A stretch of DNA of 64,000 bases, from positions 1 through 64,000 of the forward strand of contig KN817551.1 of the NCBI GenBank assembly GCA_000827495.1. The letters run 5' to 3'. This document shows positions 48,051 through 60,598 of the stretch, one piece after another. Origin of the DNA: Hypholoma sublateritium FD-334 SS-4. Lineage: Eukaryota; Basidiomycota; Agaricomycetes; Agaricales; Strophariaceae. Position numbers and translations under genes: made by a program. Positions within the stretch are counted from its first letter, which is position 1; every line of letters starts with the position of its first letter. A model generated the notes under the pieces. It was not told the origin of the DNA and did not search any database. It saw only the letters and a program-made list of their open reading frames with translations.

Positions 48051-49528
48051 CAAAACTACGTAGACGTTCTGTTCTATGCGTGTCCCCATGCTAAACACAG
48101 GATTGACGTCGCAAAGTAGCTACAAACGAAGTATATAGAATTTGAGTGATTTACGCGGGTGTAATTGACCATTCTCACAATGCTAAACGTACGTACGCAG
48201 CGCTACACAGGGAGCATGTCAGCGGTGATATCAAGTGGGAGCCCTCGCAAATCGACTGATATCCCGAAGACAAGATTGATGCCCAAAATAACGCATGCAA
48301 ATCAACTCAGCTCACTGTGATCCGGCCACATCGGAGTTGCTTTTGACTGGGGGTGACCATGTGGGTATGGAATCGCAAATCTGGGGTTTCGGTTATTGAT
48401 TCTAGAGCCTAAACTTGAAATTTACATTGGTACAATAATTACCTGAACTTTACCAATTGTACTCACAAAAGAACTCTGGCATAATTTCTGAAAGCTCACA
48501 TATGATTATTGAAGCTCAAACGTTCAAGCTCAAGTCCTGAAGAAGTCACAGTGATCCACGACTTCATTTTCACATTTATCGGTGCAAAAGGGTGCTCTGC
48601 GCCGTGAATCACGATTCCGTAGAGGGCGCCGCACTGCTGTCGCCTCCACCCCCCGGGCGGTTCAGATTCGAGACTATGGACTAATAATCGCCGTTGTCGA
48701 AGCTCTCACAGAGATTACAGTAGCATGGCGGTGAAGCACGAGGCGCCGAAGTAAGAACGCCAATGGCGCTCTGCATAACCTTGGAAAGGCGCACCGACGG
48801 TCTGTATGAATATTGCATATATACCCACGGTCTCGCGCGCTTAATGGGACCAATAAATTGCCAATAACGCAAAGTGAATGAGCGTCTACTGAGCCCGGGA
48901 TTCCTGATGTTTCCTCTGACGTTTGAGATCTTCCACGCCGCCATGGCTTGAGCCATTTATTTTAAAAAATCGAGTCCATACAGTTTATATGGACATGTTG
49001 TAAATTTTGCGATTCATCGACAGCATTGCGGGTCAGCCTACTGCCCCAGACCTTGCCCAGACCGAATACTTGAGCGTCAATGAATATCAGAGGAACCTGG
49101 ATTATTAAATAAGTTAATGGCGCATCCAAATCGAATCCAACCATTCACTCAGTGGAAGCGTTAAAAGGCGAAAGCTTAAGTGTTTGCATTGAATTCTACT
49201 CAGGCTGTTAGTCAACTTTCGGCAGCTACGAAAGATAAACATGCTTATAACGTAGAAACCACGCTGCAAAGCTCACATGTACTCTCTCCTGGCTCTATTT
49301 GTCATCTCGAGAAACCGATCATATGCTACACTTTCCCTCACGCATAGCGGCATTCTCGCCCCGATAACGACACATCAGAAGAAAGAACCACTGCATATGT
49401 ATTTTCTACTATGCATCCCCGCGACAGACTACGTATATCAGCACATAATAAGACGAAGTCCCATTTAGAAGGAAAAAACTGAACAACCAGAGCTTGTAAA
49501 TAGAGTTGAATATATAGGTATGTAATGA
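48051..49528. other. Intergenic region at the right side of the transposon block
   Basis: No gene supported. A GC-rich patch at 48595-48660 and AT-rich stretches around it contain no recognised element end or RNA gene. Confidence 0.4.
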
Positions 49529-51232
49529 CTACTGCTGGAACACAGAGATGTCATCAATGAATGACCATGCCGGTGCGGCGCCACCGTGGAAGGCGAGCAC
49601 ATCATTTCCTACCGCCGTGACTGTGAATTGATAGAAGACGTAATTCTCGAATCCGGGAGTTATTGTCGCAACGATCTTGTTGTTCCACAGAATATCGACA
49701 AATGCATTGGCTTCAAGCGTTGGGCCGGAGAAGGCGCTGGCCTGGAAGAAGTTGATAGAGTAGGTGTTTCCTGCAATTGTGGTAAGGGGCTTCGCAATGG
49801 TAAGCGTTCCGGGGAGGGAATCTTCAGCAGTCGCTGATCCGAGAAGAGCGACGGCATTGCCGGAGTGAGCGTACGGCTGGAAGAAGAATATCGTGGCATC
49901 AAGGGTGCCGCCCGGCGCGCTCGTGCCGATCCAGTTCGCATCCTGCGTATCGAAGCAGAAGTCATCACATTCGTTGAAGCCTTCGAAGCCTCCATCGATC
50001 ACGAGGTTTGTGCGTTTGTATCCACGCGAGAATGTTACTTGGAGGTCGCCCTGGCCAGTGTTGACAGCAGTAGTTGCATCAGCGACAATGAAGTACTGGG
50101 ATAAAGATTCAATATACAGTCGATTCTTAAGCGAGTCTGTAGGGGTAGAACGGACTGACCATGCTGCAAGTATAGGTGGTGGGAACCCCATTTACGACTG
50201 CACGCCAGATGTTGAAGAACTGGCAAGCACCACCCTGGCTATCTGCACCACGGGTATTGCACAGCGCGGCGCATGCATTAACATCGTACCGATCAAGGAA
50301 TGCAAATCCCATGTACTGTGAGACTTAATCAGAAAGCTTTTCGACAATCCAGATGAAAGCCTAGATGACTTACTCCAGGAGCGTTGTTCGCACCATCAAG
50401 AGGGCCAAAAACAAGTTCATATCCCTCAGGGTCAGCGGGGTCAACGAGAGTTTTGGATGAATAGCCACTGCTATCCTGAATAAAAGTCAGGCCAGCGGGA
50501 GGTGGAGCGAGCTGCTGTCCTCCGAAATTTATCTTCTCGGCAGCAGTATGAACGTCAGAATACACTGCGCACTTCAGATTCGAGCTCAGTACTTCAAGAC
50601 CGGGATTGTTCAGTTCGTAGAAGATATTAGCAAACACTAGAAAGAATATTCAATTTATTGCCATAAATTGTGAATCAAAAAACGCACCACAGTCAGTTAC
50701 ACTGTCACAAAATGCGAGACACGCGTCAACGTTGTAGGTTGAATTGGGTACGAGCGTGAAGGTGAGGTATGCGGTTCCCTCGATCGACGCGTCGCGGTCG
50801 GTGGGACCAGTCCCCGAACCGGAGAAAACGAGCTCGTAGTCGGAGGGGTCGCGACGAGACAAGCTACGCGCTGATCTTCGACGTGTCGATGTAAGATTTG
50901 CAATGGTAGTGTTCGTCAGATCTCCATCGACGGCAGTGACAGTGACGGGAGGAACAGGTTGGTTCGGGTCGGTATCACCTGCTGCTCCTGATTTCTGGTC
51001 CACAATAGAGGCGGTGGAGACGATACTATCTGTATCCGTAGTCGCTGTGTTATCGGGGATCAGTGCATCTGAAGGATCGTTCCAAGCGCCCTGCGAGGCG
51101 GGGGGCACGATGTTTGTTACGAGAGCTACGAATGATATGAGAATGAATAATAATCGGTTTGGCATTCGAAATCGTACCAGAAGCTGCAACTGCAAGTGAT
51201 ACAGCTGACAAAAACTTGGTGAATGTATACAT
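49529..51232 (-). CDS. Fruit-body-specific-protein-like secreted protein, copy 3 (492 aa)
   Basis: Five exons: 51232-51178, 51125-50688, 50636-50374, 50315-50160 and 50095-49529. The signal peptide is MYTFTKFLSAVSLAVAAS. The domain layout is as in copies 1 and 2, with Cys repeats (YELVFSGSGTGPTDRDASIE...FCDSVTDC; GFAFLDRYDVNACAALC) and the C-terminal module (NLVIDGGFEGFNECDDFC, ending PAWSFIDDISVFQQ). Exons 3-5 have the same lengths as the others (263, 156, 567 nt). Intact. It sits 13 kb from copy 2, separated by the transposon block, on the same strand. Confidence 0.85.
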
Positions 51233-51304
51233 GCCTCTTCGTAAACAGTTAAGAGTAGACAAGGGGGAAACTTGCTGCTGCCGTCTCTGGCTGTTGGAAG
51301 CTGA

Positions 51305-51311
51305 TTTTATA
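51305..51311 (-). promoter_or_regulatory. TATA box, fruit-body-like copy 3
   Basis: TATAAAA on the minus strand, about 79 nt before the ATG at 51232, matching the position in copies 1 and 2. Confidence 0.55.
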
Positions 51312-54300
51312 TTTCCCAGAACCGTTCATCCGGCTGGATAGAAAATACATAGCCCGTGATTGACAGTGTCACTTACGTGCGGTCTACGCTTCTATGAGGC
51401 TGGAAAATGGCAGACAGGTACGCGTAGAGATGATCGGGAAATTGAAGGAACTTTATTATTGGGAACCAGGTGTGTTTGAGCCCTTGTTGTTCCTAGACGG
51501 TGGTGACTCGATAGTAATCATCAAAGAGCGCTCACAATCTCTTGGTCAAGGCAAACAGTGGCAGGCGTAGCTAGCAATATGATGGTTGAAAGTGCCGGAC
51601 GCGCGTTGCGAGACGGAAAGTTGGTGCTCGGAATTCCAGGAGCGTGGGGATATTCATCACGTGTGGAAACAATGACATCTGAGATCACCGTAGGCAACTC
51701 GAGGCAACTCCCCGCACGGAATGCGCACGGATGTAAAATTATGCGGTAGCGGATGGTCCTGTCTAGACTCGGCGTTATCTCTATTCATTTTTGCCAGGAG
51801 ATTTGAACTTAGTAGACCGCTGCGAGCGCATTCAGCAGTGTTAGGAAACCCGGCTGACGTGGTGGACAACAGCCTCAAGCTGCAAAGATACGTCGGTCTT
51901 CTATCAGAAGGTGGCTAGTATTTCTGTCGAAATACGGCATATCGGCAATGATGTTTGCCAGCGTAGAGGTGTGTAACTTGAACGTACGCACGCGTGTATC
52001 AATATTTAAGACTTCAGCTGCATTTCGCCGAGCAGATAGGTACAGAGAGAAGCATTCGGGACCTGAGAGCTATCATAATCTTACAAATTACACATACCAG
52101 GACATCGATTTCACATAGTATGCCGATTCCCACAGGCGACAACTCGAGACACTTGCCATTGTCTTCGATCCTGTTTAATGGTTCCAATATGACAATAAAA
52201 TACAGACATTCTACAGACACGGCTATTAGATATAATTAATTTATCAGTACCTGTTGTACTGTCCAGTTTTCTTTGCGCCATAGTATAACATCATAATCGA
52301 GAAATCATAGATGTCTTCCGTATGTCAAATACCGCCGTGCCACTACAGAGTACATGGTGAGTACATGGTTTCCTCTTCTTCTGATTGCGCAGTCTGCATT
52401 TAAACTCGCCGTTACTTATGTAGACGTCAACCACATAGTAAACCTTTATAGAATGACAGAGCAGCGGCGGGTCGAAGAAGGCCCAAGTGCGATGACTTCG
52501 TGTATTTGGAGTCCTATCATGTGCGGTGGCTTGTTATGACCAAAGATAGACAAGGAAAAAAACGCAAAGACACCAAAATTGGAGAGGACCGCAAGAGAGG
52601 TTTGCATCTGACCCGAAATAAAGCCAGGCAAATACAGCCGAAAAGCGATTACATATCTTCGTTGGCAATGTGCTCAGCTGTGCACTGGGCATCCTGTATT
52701 TTTCCCCGTCCAGTGGTGCCTATAGGGCAGATAATGCGGCGGAATGTACGCCGCATCTTCGACATGCTTGTCATTTCATGAATACCCGCAGACTGATCTC
52801 CCGCACCTCCATGGTCATCTTATCTCATACAATGCTCTAAAAATAACGCACTGAAATTGATGGGTATTTACCATTAAGGGGTTCATATTTTACGGAATCC
52901 GGACGTCTACCATGTTGACTGTCTCAATTCTATAGGATCGGCTTGCATTTAAACATAGTCTCTACTTGCTACTATACTGAATCTTAAAGCAAACAGTAGC
53001 GAACCGATGAGAAATCATCAGCTGCAATGCAGTGAACGAAACGTAGAGCGTGTCCTCAATGTTTTTTGCACGAAATCTGCGTCAGCAGGTCAGATCCGAT
53101 TCAAATCAAGGTCCTGGATTATTCGAAACTACATAAATCGGAGTATTTCTGTCTATTTCCCTACAATTGATTCCATTCCGGCGTCAGAGGATCCGGAGAG
53201 ACGGAGATAATGCTATGTTCCCTGGCCCTCGCTAAATACTAGTCGCCGCTTGCTGAAAATGTGTCAAGGTAGGTTACAGTACCTCGCCGCCGTTACAAGT
53301 AGTATATATATGCTTATGCTATTTGACTAGCGATGTCATATCTGAGGTACTATCCGCTTGTCGAATGAAATCATGATCAAAATGCAAAGGTAAAGTGAGG
53401 CAATTCATCAGACGTCCAAGGCCTCTAGATTGGTACCAGTGGTAAACGCCGTGAATCCATATATACAGCCTTCCCTGCCAATAAAAACTCTGGGGTATAT
53501 TTCAAGTTGTTTTAAACAAAAAAGATTATCTAATGTAATTATTCTCGGTCACGCTAGTCAATTCTAGTGCGCACATGGCAGTCACTACAACGAGTTCCCT
53601 TCACACGGGACTCGGAGGGCTGTAGAGCCAGCCGAATCCGTCGCTAAAAACCCTGGAAGAAAACATGGCTGCAGAGTATCTGCGAGTTTGAGCGCGTCCC
53701 CATATGCCATGTAACGTAGATCTCATAACAGAATAGTAATAAGCGCTTGAGTGGTAAATCACTGTATGAGAAACAATTCGACTGGATACCATAATGCTAC
53801 TTCCAGATGAAGAAGCTCAGCTACGGCAGGGCCAGTCGTGTTCTATAGCTAGGGGTAAATCATCAAGGTGCACTATTCTGTAAGTAGCAGGGAAAGGATC
53901 ATCTGGGAAGACACTGGCTACACGTTAAACGTTAAACATTATACGTTAAAACACCAAATACCCGCCGGTCTCCTGGAAAGAATGCCGCATCTTGACCGCT
54001 CCTATTCTCTGTAGGCACCGAGATATTTTGTTACGGCTGGGCAATCTGGATCCCACAATTTGCTTCTTCGTCTATTCTCGCGTGCGTGGGGTATTTTGGC
54101 CTGTTTCCCTAGCAGCACAAGTGAATTTGCTATTTAAAATCGTGGCCTCATAATGGCTGAGATCTACGGCAGGCTTTGCGCTAAAATAAGGTAGCTAGGA
54201 AAGGTCACCTGCTTCAACCTGAGCTGTGTAGATTGGGTTAGGTGTGATTCAATATCTAGAGACCATAAATCTAGATCCTTGCTCCATCAGAGGCGAGGAG

Positions 54301-56288
54301 CCTCTTAGATAGTGTAGGTATAACAAAAATTACACAGCCAAACTTTCATCTTATGATCGAGTGACTTTTCTTTCAGGTAGTATGTTTGAACCGTACTACG
54401 GCTTGTAGCACCAAGCGTATCAAACCATCATCTGTAATAAATTTCTAGCTGAGCCGTGGGTAACTATGTTTCCGAGTCAGCTTTGAAGCTTTGAAGAGTA
54501 ATTTACCACTGCGGTTAGCCTTGATATACTTGAGTCATTTTACAGATTATAGTGCGTATAACTGGCGCATTGCGGTTCCAAAACGAAGTAGACCACCTTG
54601 TAAATGGTACGCCTACAGTAGTACTCCATATACGGGTATAAATTCTGGATACTTAGCCGTGTTTGAGGCTCGACTCCGCTCGAGTCGTGCCGCCGACTCG
54701 ATACTTATCCACTAACTATGTCGGAGTGCTGTTTACGCAGAGGAATGATTTCGAGGAAAACAAATGGCTCGGCGACTGTCAGAATGGGCAACCAGTGGGG
54801 ATACTTACTTACTTAAACTAGCTAGCCGCGAGACATATCTCTTATGTTATTTAGATTTCCCCTTGATCAAGCCAAGACGATCAAGTACCGATACTTAGAG
54901 CTACAAGTGCGCGGCAAGCATTACAGCGGGAGCGAGCAGACACTCAAGCCGCACAGGCACTTATGTATCATTCGGTGACTCACGGGTAGCGGTGAAGCTA
55001 CAGCACGCATTATGGGCGCCTCTGAATGAAGGGGTAACGCACATTGAACGCATCAAGAACGGATATAGAATGGATAATCTAGCGACTTGCTAGCGGCAGA
55101 TAACGTGCGTAATTAAAGTCAAATTCACGGAGTTTTCCCCTGTCATAACGATTCACAAGGCAAACTAAAGGCGTCTGACCTATAGCTCGACTGGAAACTA
55201 CCAGGCTCACTAAATATGTCAGTCGTTAGCCTTATCTGGGGTCGACCCATCGCCGCGGCGGTTCCAGTACTGTACCGTGAGTATCACGTTCAGTTTGCGG
55301 CACATATGAGCCGGAACTAAGAGACACGATCGTATATTTACAGAAAACGGCGCCGCGCATGTCTTCGCGTGGGGTTTTATGGAATAAATAGCCACAACTG
55401 ATGATCAACGGTCAGAGGGTGCGCGTGTCGCCGTAGGTTTGGGATGTCAGTTGAAGGTACTAGACATACTGTGGGTACGAAGTCTTCGCAGAAGCTCTGT
55501 CAAAAAATTGTAAAGGTGCGAATTGCAAGGAAGTGATCAGCCTTTTACAAATTAGGTAGTCAAGTTATTTTTAGGAATCGATCAAACGAGGCGGCAGCTG
55601 CAGATTGTCTGTTTGTGTTACAATTCAATAGCACACAGAAATCGTGGAGCGCTCGATCGGATTCCACGGTGTGATACTCGATTTTTTGTATTACATATAT
55701 CCTGGCTGTCGGTTCCTGCAGAGACGAATGAAGATGACTTCGGTACTTGACACATGGGAGCTTATTAAATAACAATTGTTGAACAATTGTAGTCCAATAG
55801 TTTACTTACAATCGGTAGCATCCTTGTTGCTCACAGTTATGCTTGCAATTAATAACCATGAGGCGGCATAGTAGGACCTGCTGCAGACCTGCTCCAGAGC
55901 GGCCTTGCGATGCATTATCAAGAAGGAATAAATCAATGGTACTTATCACGTTTACCTACTTGCAATGACTTGTAAAATATCCATGACGGGGGTCAGATCT
56001 GCGCCGGCGTCGTAGAACATACAGTATTAATCGTAATCAGGTCATTTGAAAGCATCAGTAATACCTTTCTAATCTGCACAATGTGAGACATCTTTTCCAT
56101 AGAGCGATTTTTGTCGAAATAAGATGCGGAAGAGCCCTATCCAGTGACTACCAACCAGGTTGAACGTTGACCACCGGCATGCCATCTAGAGCTCCACTGC
56201 CGGGACATCTGAGAAAGCCTATCACTTCGTCTTCCCGCGGGCACAACCTAAGTTGAGAACGCATGGGGAAAGCTGACTAGTCCTCTGA
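51312..56288. other. Gene-poor region of about 5 kb
   Basis: Only short, unsupported frames on both strands; the longest are below 95 codons. I saw no tRNA-like B box, no long terminal repeats and no relic of the neighbouring families. A small run of three ACGTTAAA-type repeats occurs at about 53922-53950. It could be decayed transposon or regulatory sequence. Confidence 0.4.
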
Positions 56289-56296
56289 TATATAAG
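56289..56296 (+). promoter_or_regulatory. TATA box of SDR gene 1
   Basis: TATATAAG, 44 nt upstream of the ATG at 56340. The same octamer precedes SDR gene 2. Confidence 0.55.
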
Positions 56297-56339
56297 ACAA
56301 GGCGGGCGATAGGAAACGAAGTAACATACCGTGTTCGTC

Positions 56340-57433
56340 ATGTCCACGTCGACCGTATATCTCGTATCTGGGTCCAATCGCGGAATAGGTGCGGCGCATC
56401 GTTTCCGGTCCTATTTGTGTGCTGATGTTCGTCGGCGCTCGCGGCAAATTGCGGCGCAGGACTTGGCCTCGTCACGCAGATTCTGGCAATGCACGAGACG
56501 GCGTTCGTCTACGCTGGTGCGCGCAATCCGGAGGCAGCACCCGAGCTTGAGAAGCTGAGGGCTGAGTATCCTGGGCGTATCGCGCTCGTCAATTGTGTCT
56601 CTGGCGATAACGAAGGGAACGTAGCACTGGCAAAAGAGATCGAGGCGCGCCACGGTCGTGTGGACACAGTGATTGCAAACGCGGGTACGTCGAGTCGATT
56701 GCGTTCCACTGCTACATGCGCAATAAGAAATATGTATACCCTATACGTAGGAATTTGCAAGTTCGTGGGTCTGGTGAACGAAGTCAGCATCAGCGACTTT
56801 GAAGAGCATTTTCATGTGCGTTCTACTTACCGTCATCCCTTTGATGTAAACCATGAAATATATCAATCATGGTGTCTCAAGGTAAACGTCACTGGAACGG
56901 TCGTTCTTTTCCAAGCTGTGTATGACCTCCTCAAGAAGAGTGCCGATCCGCGCTTCATACCGATTACTTCAGTAGGTGGTCGCCTTAGCGGGGGGCTCAT
57001 CGAGACACCATTTGGCAACGTCTCGTACGGGGCTTCGAAAGCTGCGCTGAACTGGGTGTCACGGAAGATCCACTTCGAGAACCCATGGCTCAGTGCGTGA
57101 ACAACACGTAAAACACGCACTACTTGATTGCTGAGATCTTCCGCGCGTGTTTCGCACAGCCTGCTTTCCGCTGTCTCCTGGCGGGGTGGACACGGACATG
57201 GGTGCGTCTTCCTCGCTATTCGTGTGTGATATCGGGCCATTGATCCAGCCCCGGGCGCAGTGCAAACTGCCTTTGCCGAAGATAAAACGGGCGTTTTTGA
57301 AAAGATCGTCGATGGAAACATGATCGAGCCGGATGTCGCCGCTGCTATCCTAGTCAAGCTCGTCGACGAATCTACGAGGCAGAAGGATGGAGGAGAATAC
57401 GTGGACAGAGACGGGTCGCGACTTGCGTGGTAG
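56340..57433 (+). CDS. Short-chain dehydrogenase/reductase 1 (258 aa)
   Basis: Six exons: 56340-56388, 56460-56684, 56751-56815, 56882-57092, 57160-57201 and 57249-57433. It is a classical SDR: the cofactor loop SGSNRGIG (residues 10-17; Ser in place of the usual Thr), NAG (90-92), a serine in PITSVGG (Ser143), and YGASK with Tyr162 and Lys166. The length is right for the family, which carries out NAD(P)-dependent oxidation or reduction of small carbonyls or alcohols, probably in the cytosol. The C-terminal PLSPGGVDTDMG fits the usual PGxxxTxM motif. The substrate is unknown. All catalytic residues are present, so it is likely active. The paralogue at 58743 shares exons 4 and 5 with identical lengths (211 and 42 nt). 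Confidence 0.88.
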
Positions 57434-58657
57434 TCAAGAGGTCTTTTCATGTGCGCGATGCGGTGCTGGCGATCAGGCGGACGTCGACGTGGACACACAG
57501 GAGTAGAATTGACGCGAGGGGGTGTGGTTCTGGGCGATATATGAGTGCTTGAGAGTTATTCAGGGTTATTTGCCATGGGCAAGCCTTGTAGAAGGCACGG
57601 AGAGGGAGCGCTCAGCATATTGCAGAGGAAATACACAAACATGAAGCCTCAGAGTATCACGCCTCCCACTGCACACCAACTGAAATACCACGCATATCAG
57701 TCCTATCACCAACCTGCGATCTCCTCCCACCGCTTCCCGCCAGTTTGTCGTCTCTCCGCGTCCGCTCCGGCTTTTTAGGTTAGCGGAACGCATGCATTGC
57801 GGAAATGAAATGGTGTGCGAGGCAGAAAGATCTGGGGTTTAGACTCCCTGGGGCCTGGCAAGAACTGCGTATAAGTAAGAGGTGGTAGCGATCATTCAGG
57901 CAAACGTCGCGACGCCGGTGATTGAAATTCCCGGTCACATGCGACCGTTGGTAACGGCGCATTTTTGAAAAAAGAACCATCGCGCACAAATCGCGCAACA
58001 CTGGAAGCACAGCTAACCTCCTCAACAGAATGCAGCTTAGATCGCAATTCGAAAATCTTCCTTTAGTCTGCTCGAGTGGGGACCAAACGCAAGGCGCGAA
58101 CGCGCTGAATTTTAAAGCCTAGACACTACTTAATGATGGATCGCAGATTTTTTTCGCTGATAAGCGCCCATGCGCATGGCAATTATTCAGATTCGCGATC
58201 TCCGCATGGAAACAGAGGCAATTTTCAGCCAGAGGCCAGCTACCGTTATCCCAATGAGGCAAATTTTATGCTATTCGGGAACAGGCCCATTTATCCATCG
58301 TCCGGCCAGTCGAAGGAATGTCGTTGTACTCGCTGCACTAGCATGCATCGACCGCTGGGCGCGAGTCATGCTCGACCGTAGTCACTACGCGCTTATAGCC
58401 CCTAGCGCCAATCTGATTCACCCTGGCAGCAGGCAGGCCGGCATCGCAGGTTCCGCGGGCAATGGATCGCTGAGTCGTAAATCTGGGCTTCAAGCTGTGG
58501 TATGGGCTGTGGTCCCGCGCACATCGGGGCAACGCCAGCACCGGGCACGCTCTCCAGCGCGGCGGACACGATGGGCATCCGTGGAACAAGGCTAGTTCGA
58601 TGACTCATGGGCGTGCGCGGTCCGATGGGCGCCCGTAGCTGGTAGTAGGGACGGGGG
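57434..58657. other. Intergenic region between SDR genes
   Basis: No supported gene. Overlapping frames on both strands at 58133-58600 reflect high GC and have no domain signal. Confidence 0.45.
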
Positions 58658-58665
58658 TATATAAG
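58658..58665 (+). promoter_or_regulatory. TATA box of SDR gene 2
   Basis: TATATAAG, 78 nt upstream of the ATG at 58743, the same octamer as before SDR gene 1. Confidence 0.55.
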
Positions 58666-58742
58666 TGTCCGTGCGTCGAGCGGCGAAGGAAATCACTGTA
58701 TTTTTTGAGCGCCACGCTCCACATTCGCTACGTTCGACGACG

Positions 58743-59765
58743 ATGTCCGCTTCAAGTTCGTCCGCTTCGTCCACCGTGTACCTCGTCACCGGCGCCGACC
58801 ACGGGATAGGTACGCATCGCGCTCCGTCTTCTTTGCGCGCACGGCAGCTGACCGGGTTCGCCAGGCCTGGGCCTCGTCGCGCGCATCCTCGCTACCCACG
58901 CGGACACCTTCGTGTACGCAGGTGCGCACGAGCCCGCGCGTGCCGAGGCGCTGGGGGAGCTGCAGGCGCGGCACCCCGCGCGGATGGCGGTCGTCAAGTG
59001 CGTCTCTGCTGACGTCGCAGGGAACGTCGCGATCGCGCGCGCGATTTCAGCGCGCCACGGGCGCGTCGACACCATCATCGCCAACGCCGGGATGTTTGCG
59101 GGGCCCGAGCGCGCCGCGGACGCGTCGCCCGCAGTGCTGGAGGAGCACTTCTACGTGCGTGTCCGTGTTTGTTGTCGTGGTACTGCCGAAACTGACCGCG
59201 TCCCATGCAGGTGAACGTCGTCGGCACGATCGTGCTTTTCCAGGCGCTCTGCGCACTGCTGCAGCGCAGCGCGTGCCCGCGGTTCGTCACGTTGAGCGCG
59301 CCCGGTGGGTGCATCGCCGGCGAGACGATCCAGACTCCCGCTGGGACCAGCACCCACGGCGCGAGTAAGGCCGCGCTCAACTGGGCGACGCGCAAAATGC
59401 ACTTCGAAAACGAGTGGCTCGGTGCGCCCGTGTCCCTCCACGGTACCCATTCCCGCTAACGGCTCCGCGCGTTCTCCCTTCCGTTCTGATAGTAGTGTTC
59501 CCGTTGTCGCTCGGCCCCGGCGACACGGAGATGGGTGCGTAGCGTGATTCGCCCCGGTGCATACGGCGCGGTTGACACTCTTCTGTGCGCAGTGCAAAAC
59601 GGCCGCGCCGCGGACAGAACCGGCGTGTCCCGGGCGAGAGTTGCAGACGCGCCGCCGGCGTCGACGGGGGTCGTCGCAGCCCTGCTCGCGGTCGTCGACA
59701 GCGCCACGCGCGAGAAGCAGGGTGGGGAGTTCGTACATGTGAACGGCACGCATATCGCGTGGTAG
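58743..59765 (+). CDS. SDR-like protein 2 with catalytic Tyr replaced by His (260 aa)
   Basis: Five exons: 58743-58809, 58865-59154, 59211-59421, 59493-59534 and 59593-59765. It is homologous to SDR 1 along its length: TGADHGIG (16-23), NAG, VNVVGTIVLFQAL, SKAALNW. The active-site tetrad is damaged. The YxxxK motif reads HGASK (codon CAC, His168; Lys172 kept), and the serine region reads TLSAPGG, so the serine is shifted or lost. The frame is otherwise open with good splice sites, so the protein may be made but is unlikely to be a normal oxidoreductase; a binding or regulatory role or early decay are options. The intron inside the NAG region of SDR 1 is absent here. The gene is much richer in G+C than SDR 1. 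Confidence 0.78.
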
Positions 59766-60160
59766 ACTCCGTGTAGTGCACATGATAAAAATGAATGTGC
59801 TGGACAGATGTAGTGCATAACGCAGGGTATGCGTAGGTGAACTCAGCGAGGAAGGTGCATCCGATCGAGCGGTCTCGTTGCAGATGAGGGGAGAGAGGAA
59901 GGTGGACGTGGAAGTGGTCGGCAGAGCACGAGCCTCATGACGTGTGGGCTGTGATGATATCGGAGTGGAGACCGCACCGCGTCGTGTTCGATTAGATACC
60001 CGCAGGCATCCCGCAAGTCGTGGTACGAGTACATGGGCAAACGGCGTTGGTTTCTGCCAAGTTAATCAATCTCAGAGACGCACGGGAATTGAGTTATAAG
60101 GGCAGTTAGACGCACCTATAACCCAATGTATATGCAAGTGCCCGTCCGATGGCCCCAACG
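59766..60160. other. Short intergenic region
   Basis: 3' flank of SDR gene 2. Nothing else recognised. Confidence 0.4.
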
Positions 60161-60335
60161 TCTCCTGCGTTCATCGCCTCAGATGCGCATTCGAGAGATC
60201 GGTTTGAAGTGAATTGGTTCGATATTCATCGCGTTCGTGACACCGCCCCAGAAGCAGTGGGAGAGTGCACTCGTATCGAGATAAAGTGGCCACTGCAGTG
60301 CGGATGAGGTCGTAGCGCGCGGCGCAGAAATGTTG
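60161..60335 (+). repeat. Diverged direct repeat, left copy
   Basis: It begins TCTCCTGCGTTCATCGCCTC and ends with GCGCGGCGCAGAAATGTTG. It matches 60599-60780 by eye with small indels. The right end abuts the SDR relic. Confidence 0.6.
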
Positions 60336-60553
60336 GGCCTCGTCACGCGCATCCTTGCGGCCCATGCGGACGCCTTCGTGTACGCAGGCGCGAGCGACCC
60401 GACGGCACCCCGCGCGGATGGCGCTCGTCAAGTGCGTCGCCGCTGACGGAGCAGGGAACATCGCGATCGCGCGTGCCACGAACACGTCGACACCATCATT
60501 GCCCCGCCGCGCCGCCCGCCGCGCTGGAGGAGCACTTCTACGTGCATATTGCG
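60333..60553 (+). pseudogene. SDR relic (third copy)
   Basis: The nucleotides encode SDR exon-2-like pieces in changing frames: LGLVTRILAAHADAFVYAGA, then (shifted) RMALVKCVAADGAGNIAIARA, then HVDTII and LEEHFYV. Compared with SDR gene 2, pieces are missing before and after IAIARA, including NAG, and no first exon is seen. The remainder of the gene (YxxxK region) is absent. A non-functional remnant. Confidence 0.8.
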
Positions 60554-60598
60554 GTGCTGTATGTCCGCCCCGAGCTGACCTCCCGTGTACCATGCAAA

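Noticed and set aside
48595..48680. GC-rich patch with a GGTTCAGATTCGAG stretch resembling a tRNA B box
   Set aside because: No matching A box or acceptor-stem pairing was found around it.
53922..53950. Three ACGTTAAA-like repeats resembling a telomere-type or CRISPR-type array
   Set aside because: Too few and too short, not the TTAGGG-type telomere repeat, and CRISPR is not expected in a fungal nuclear genome.
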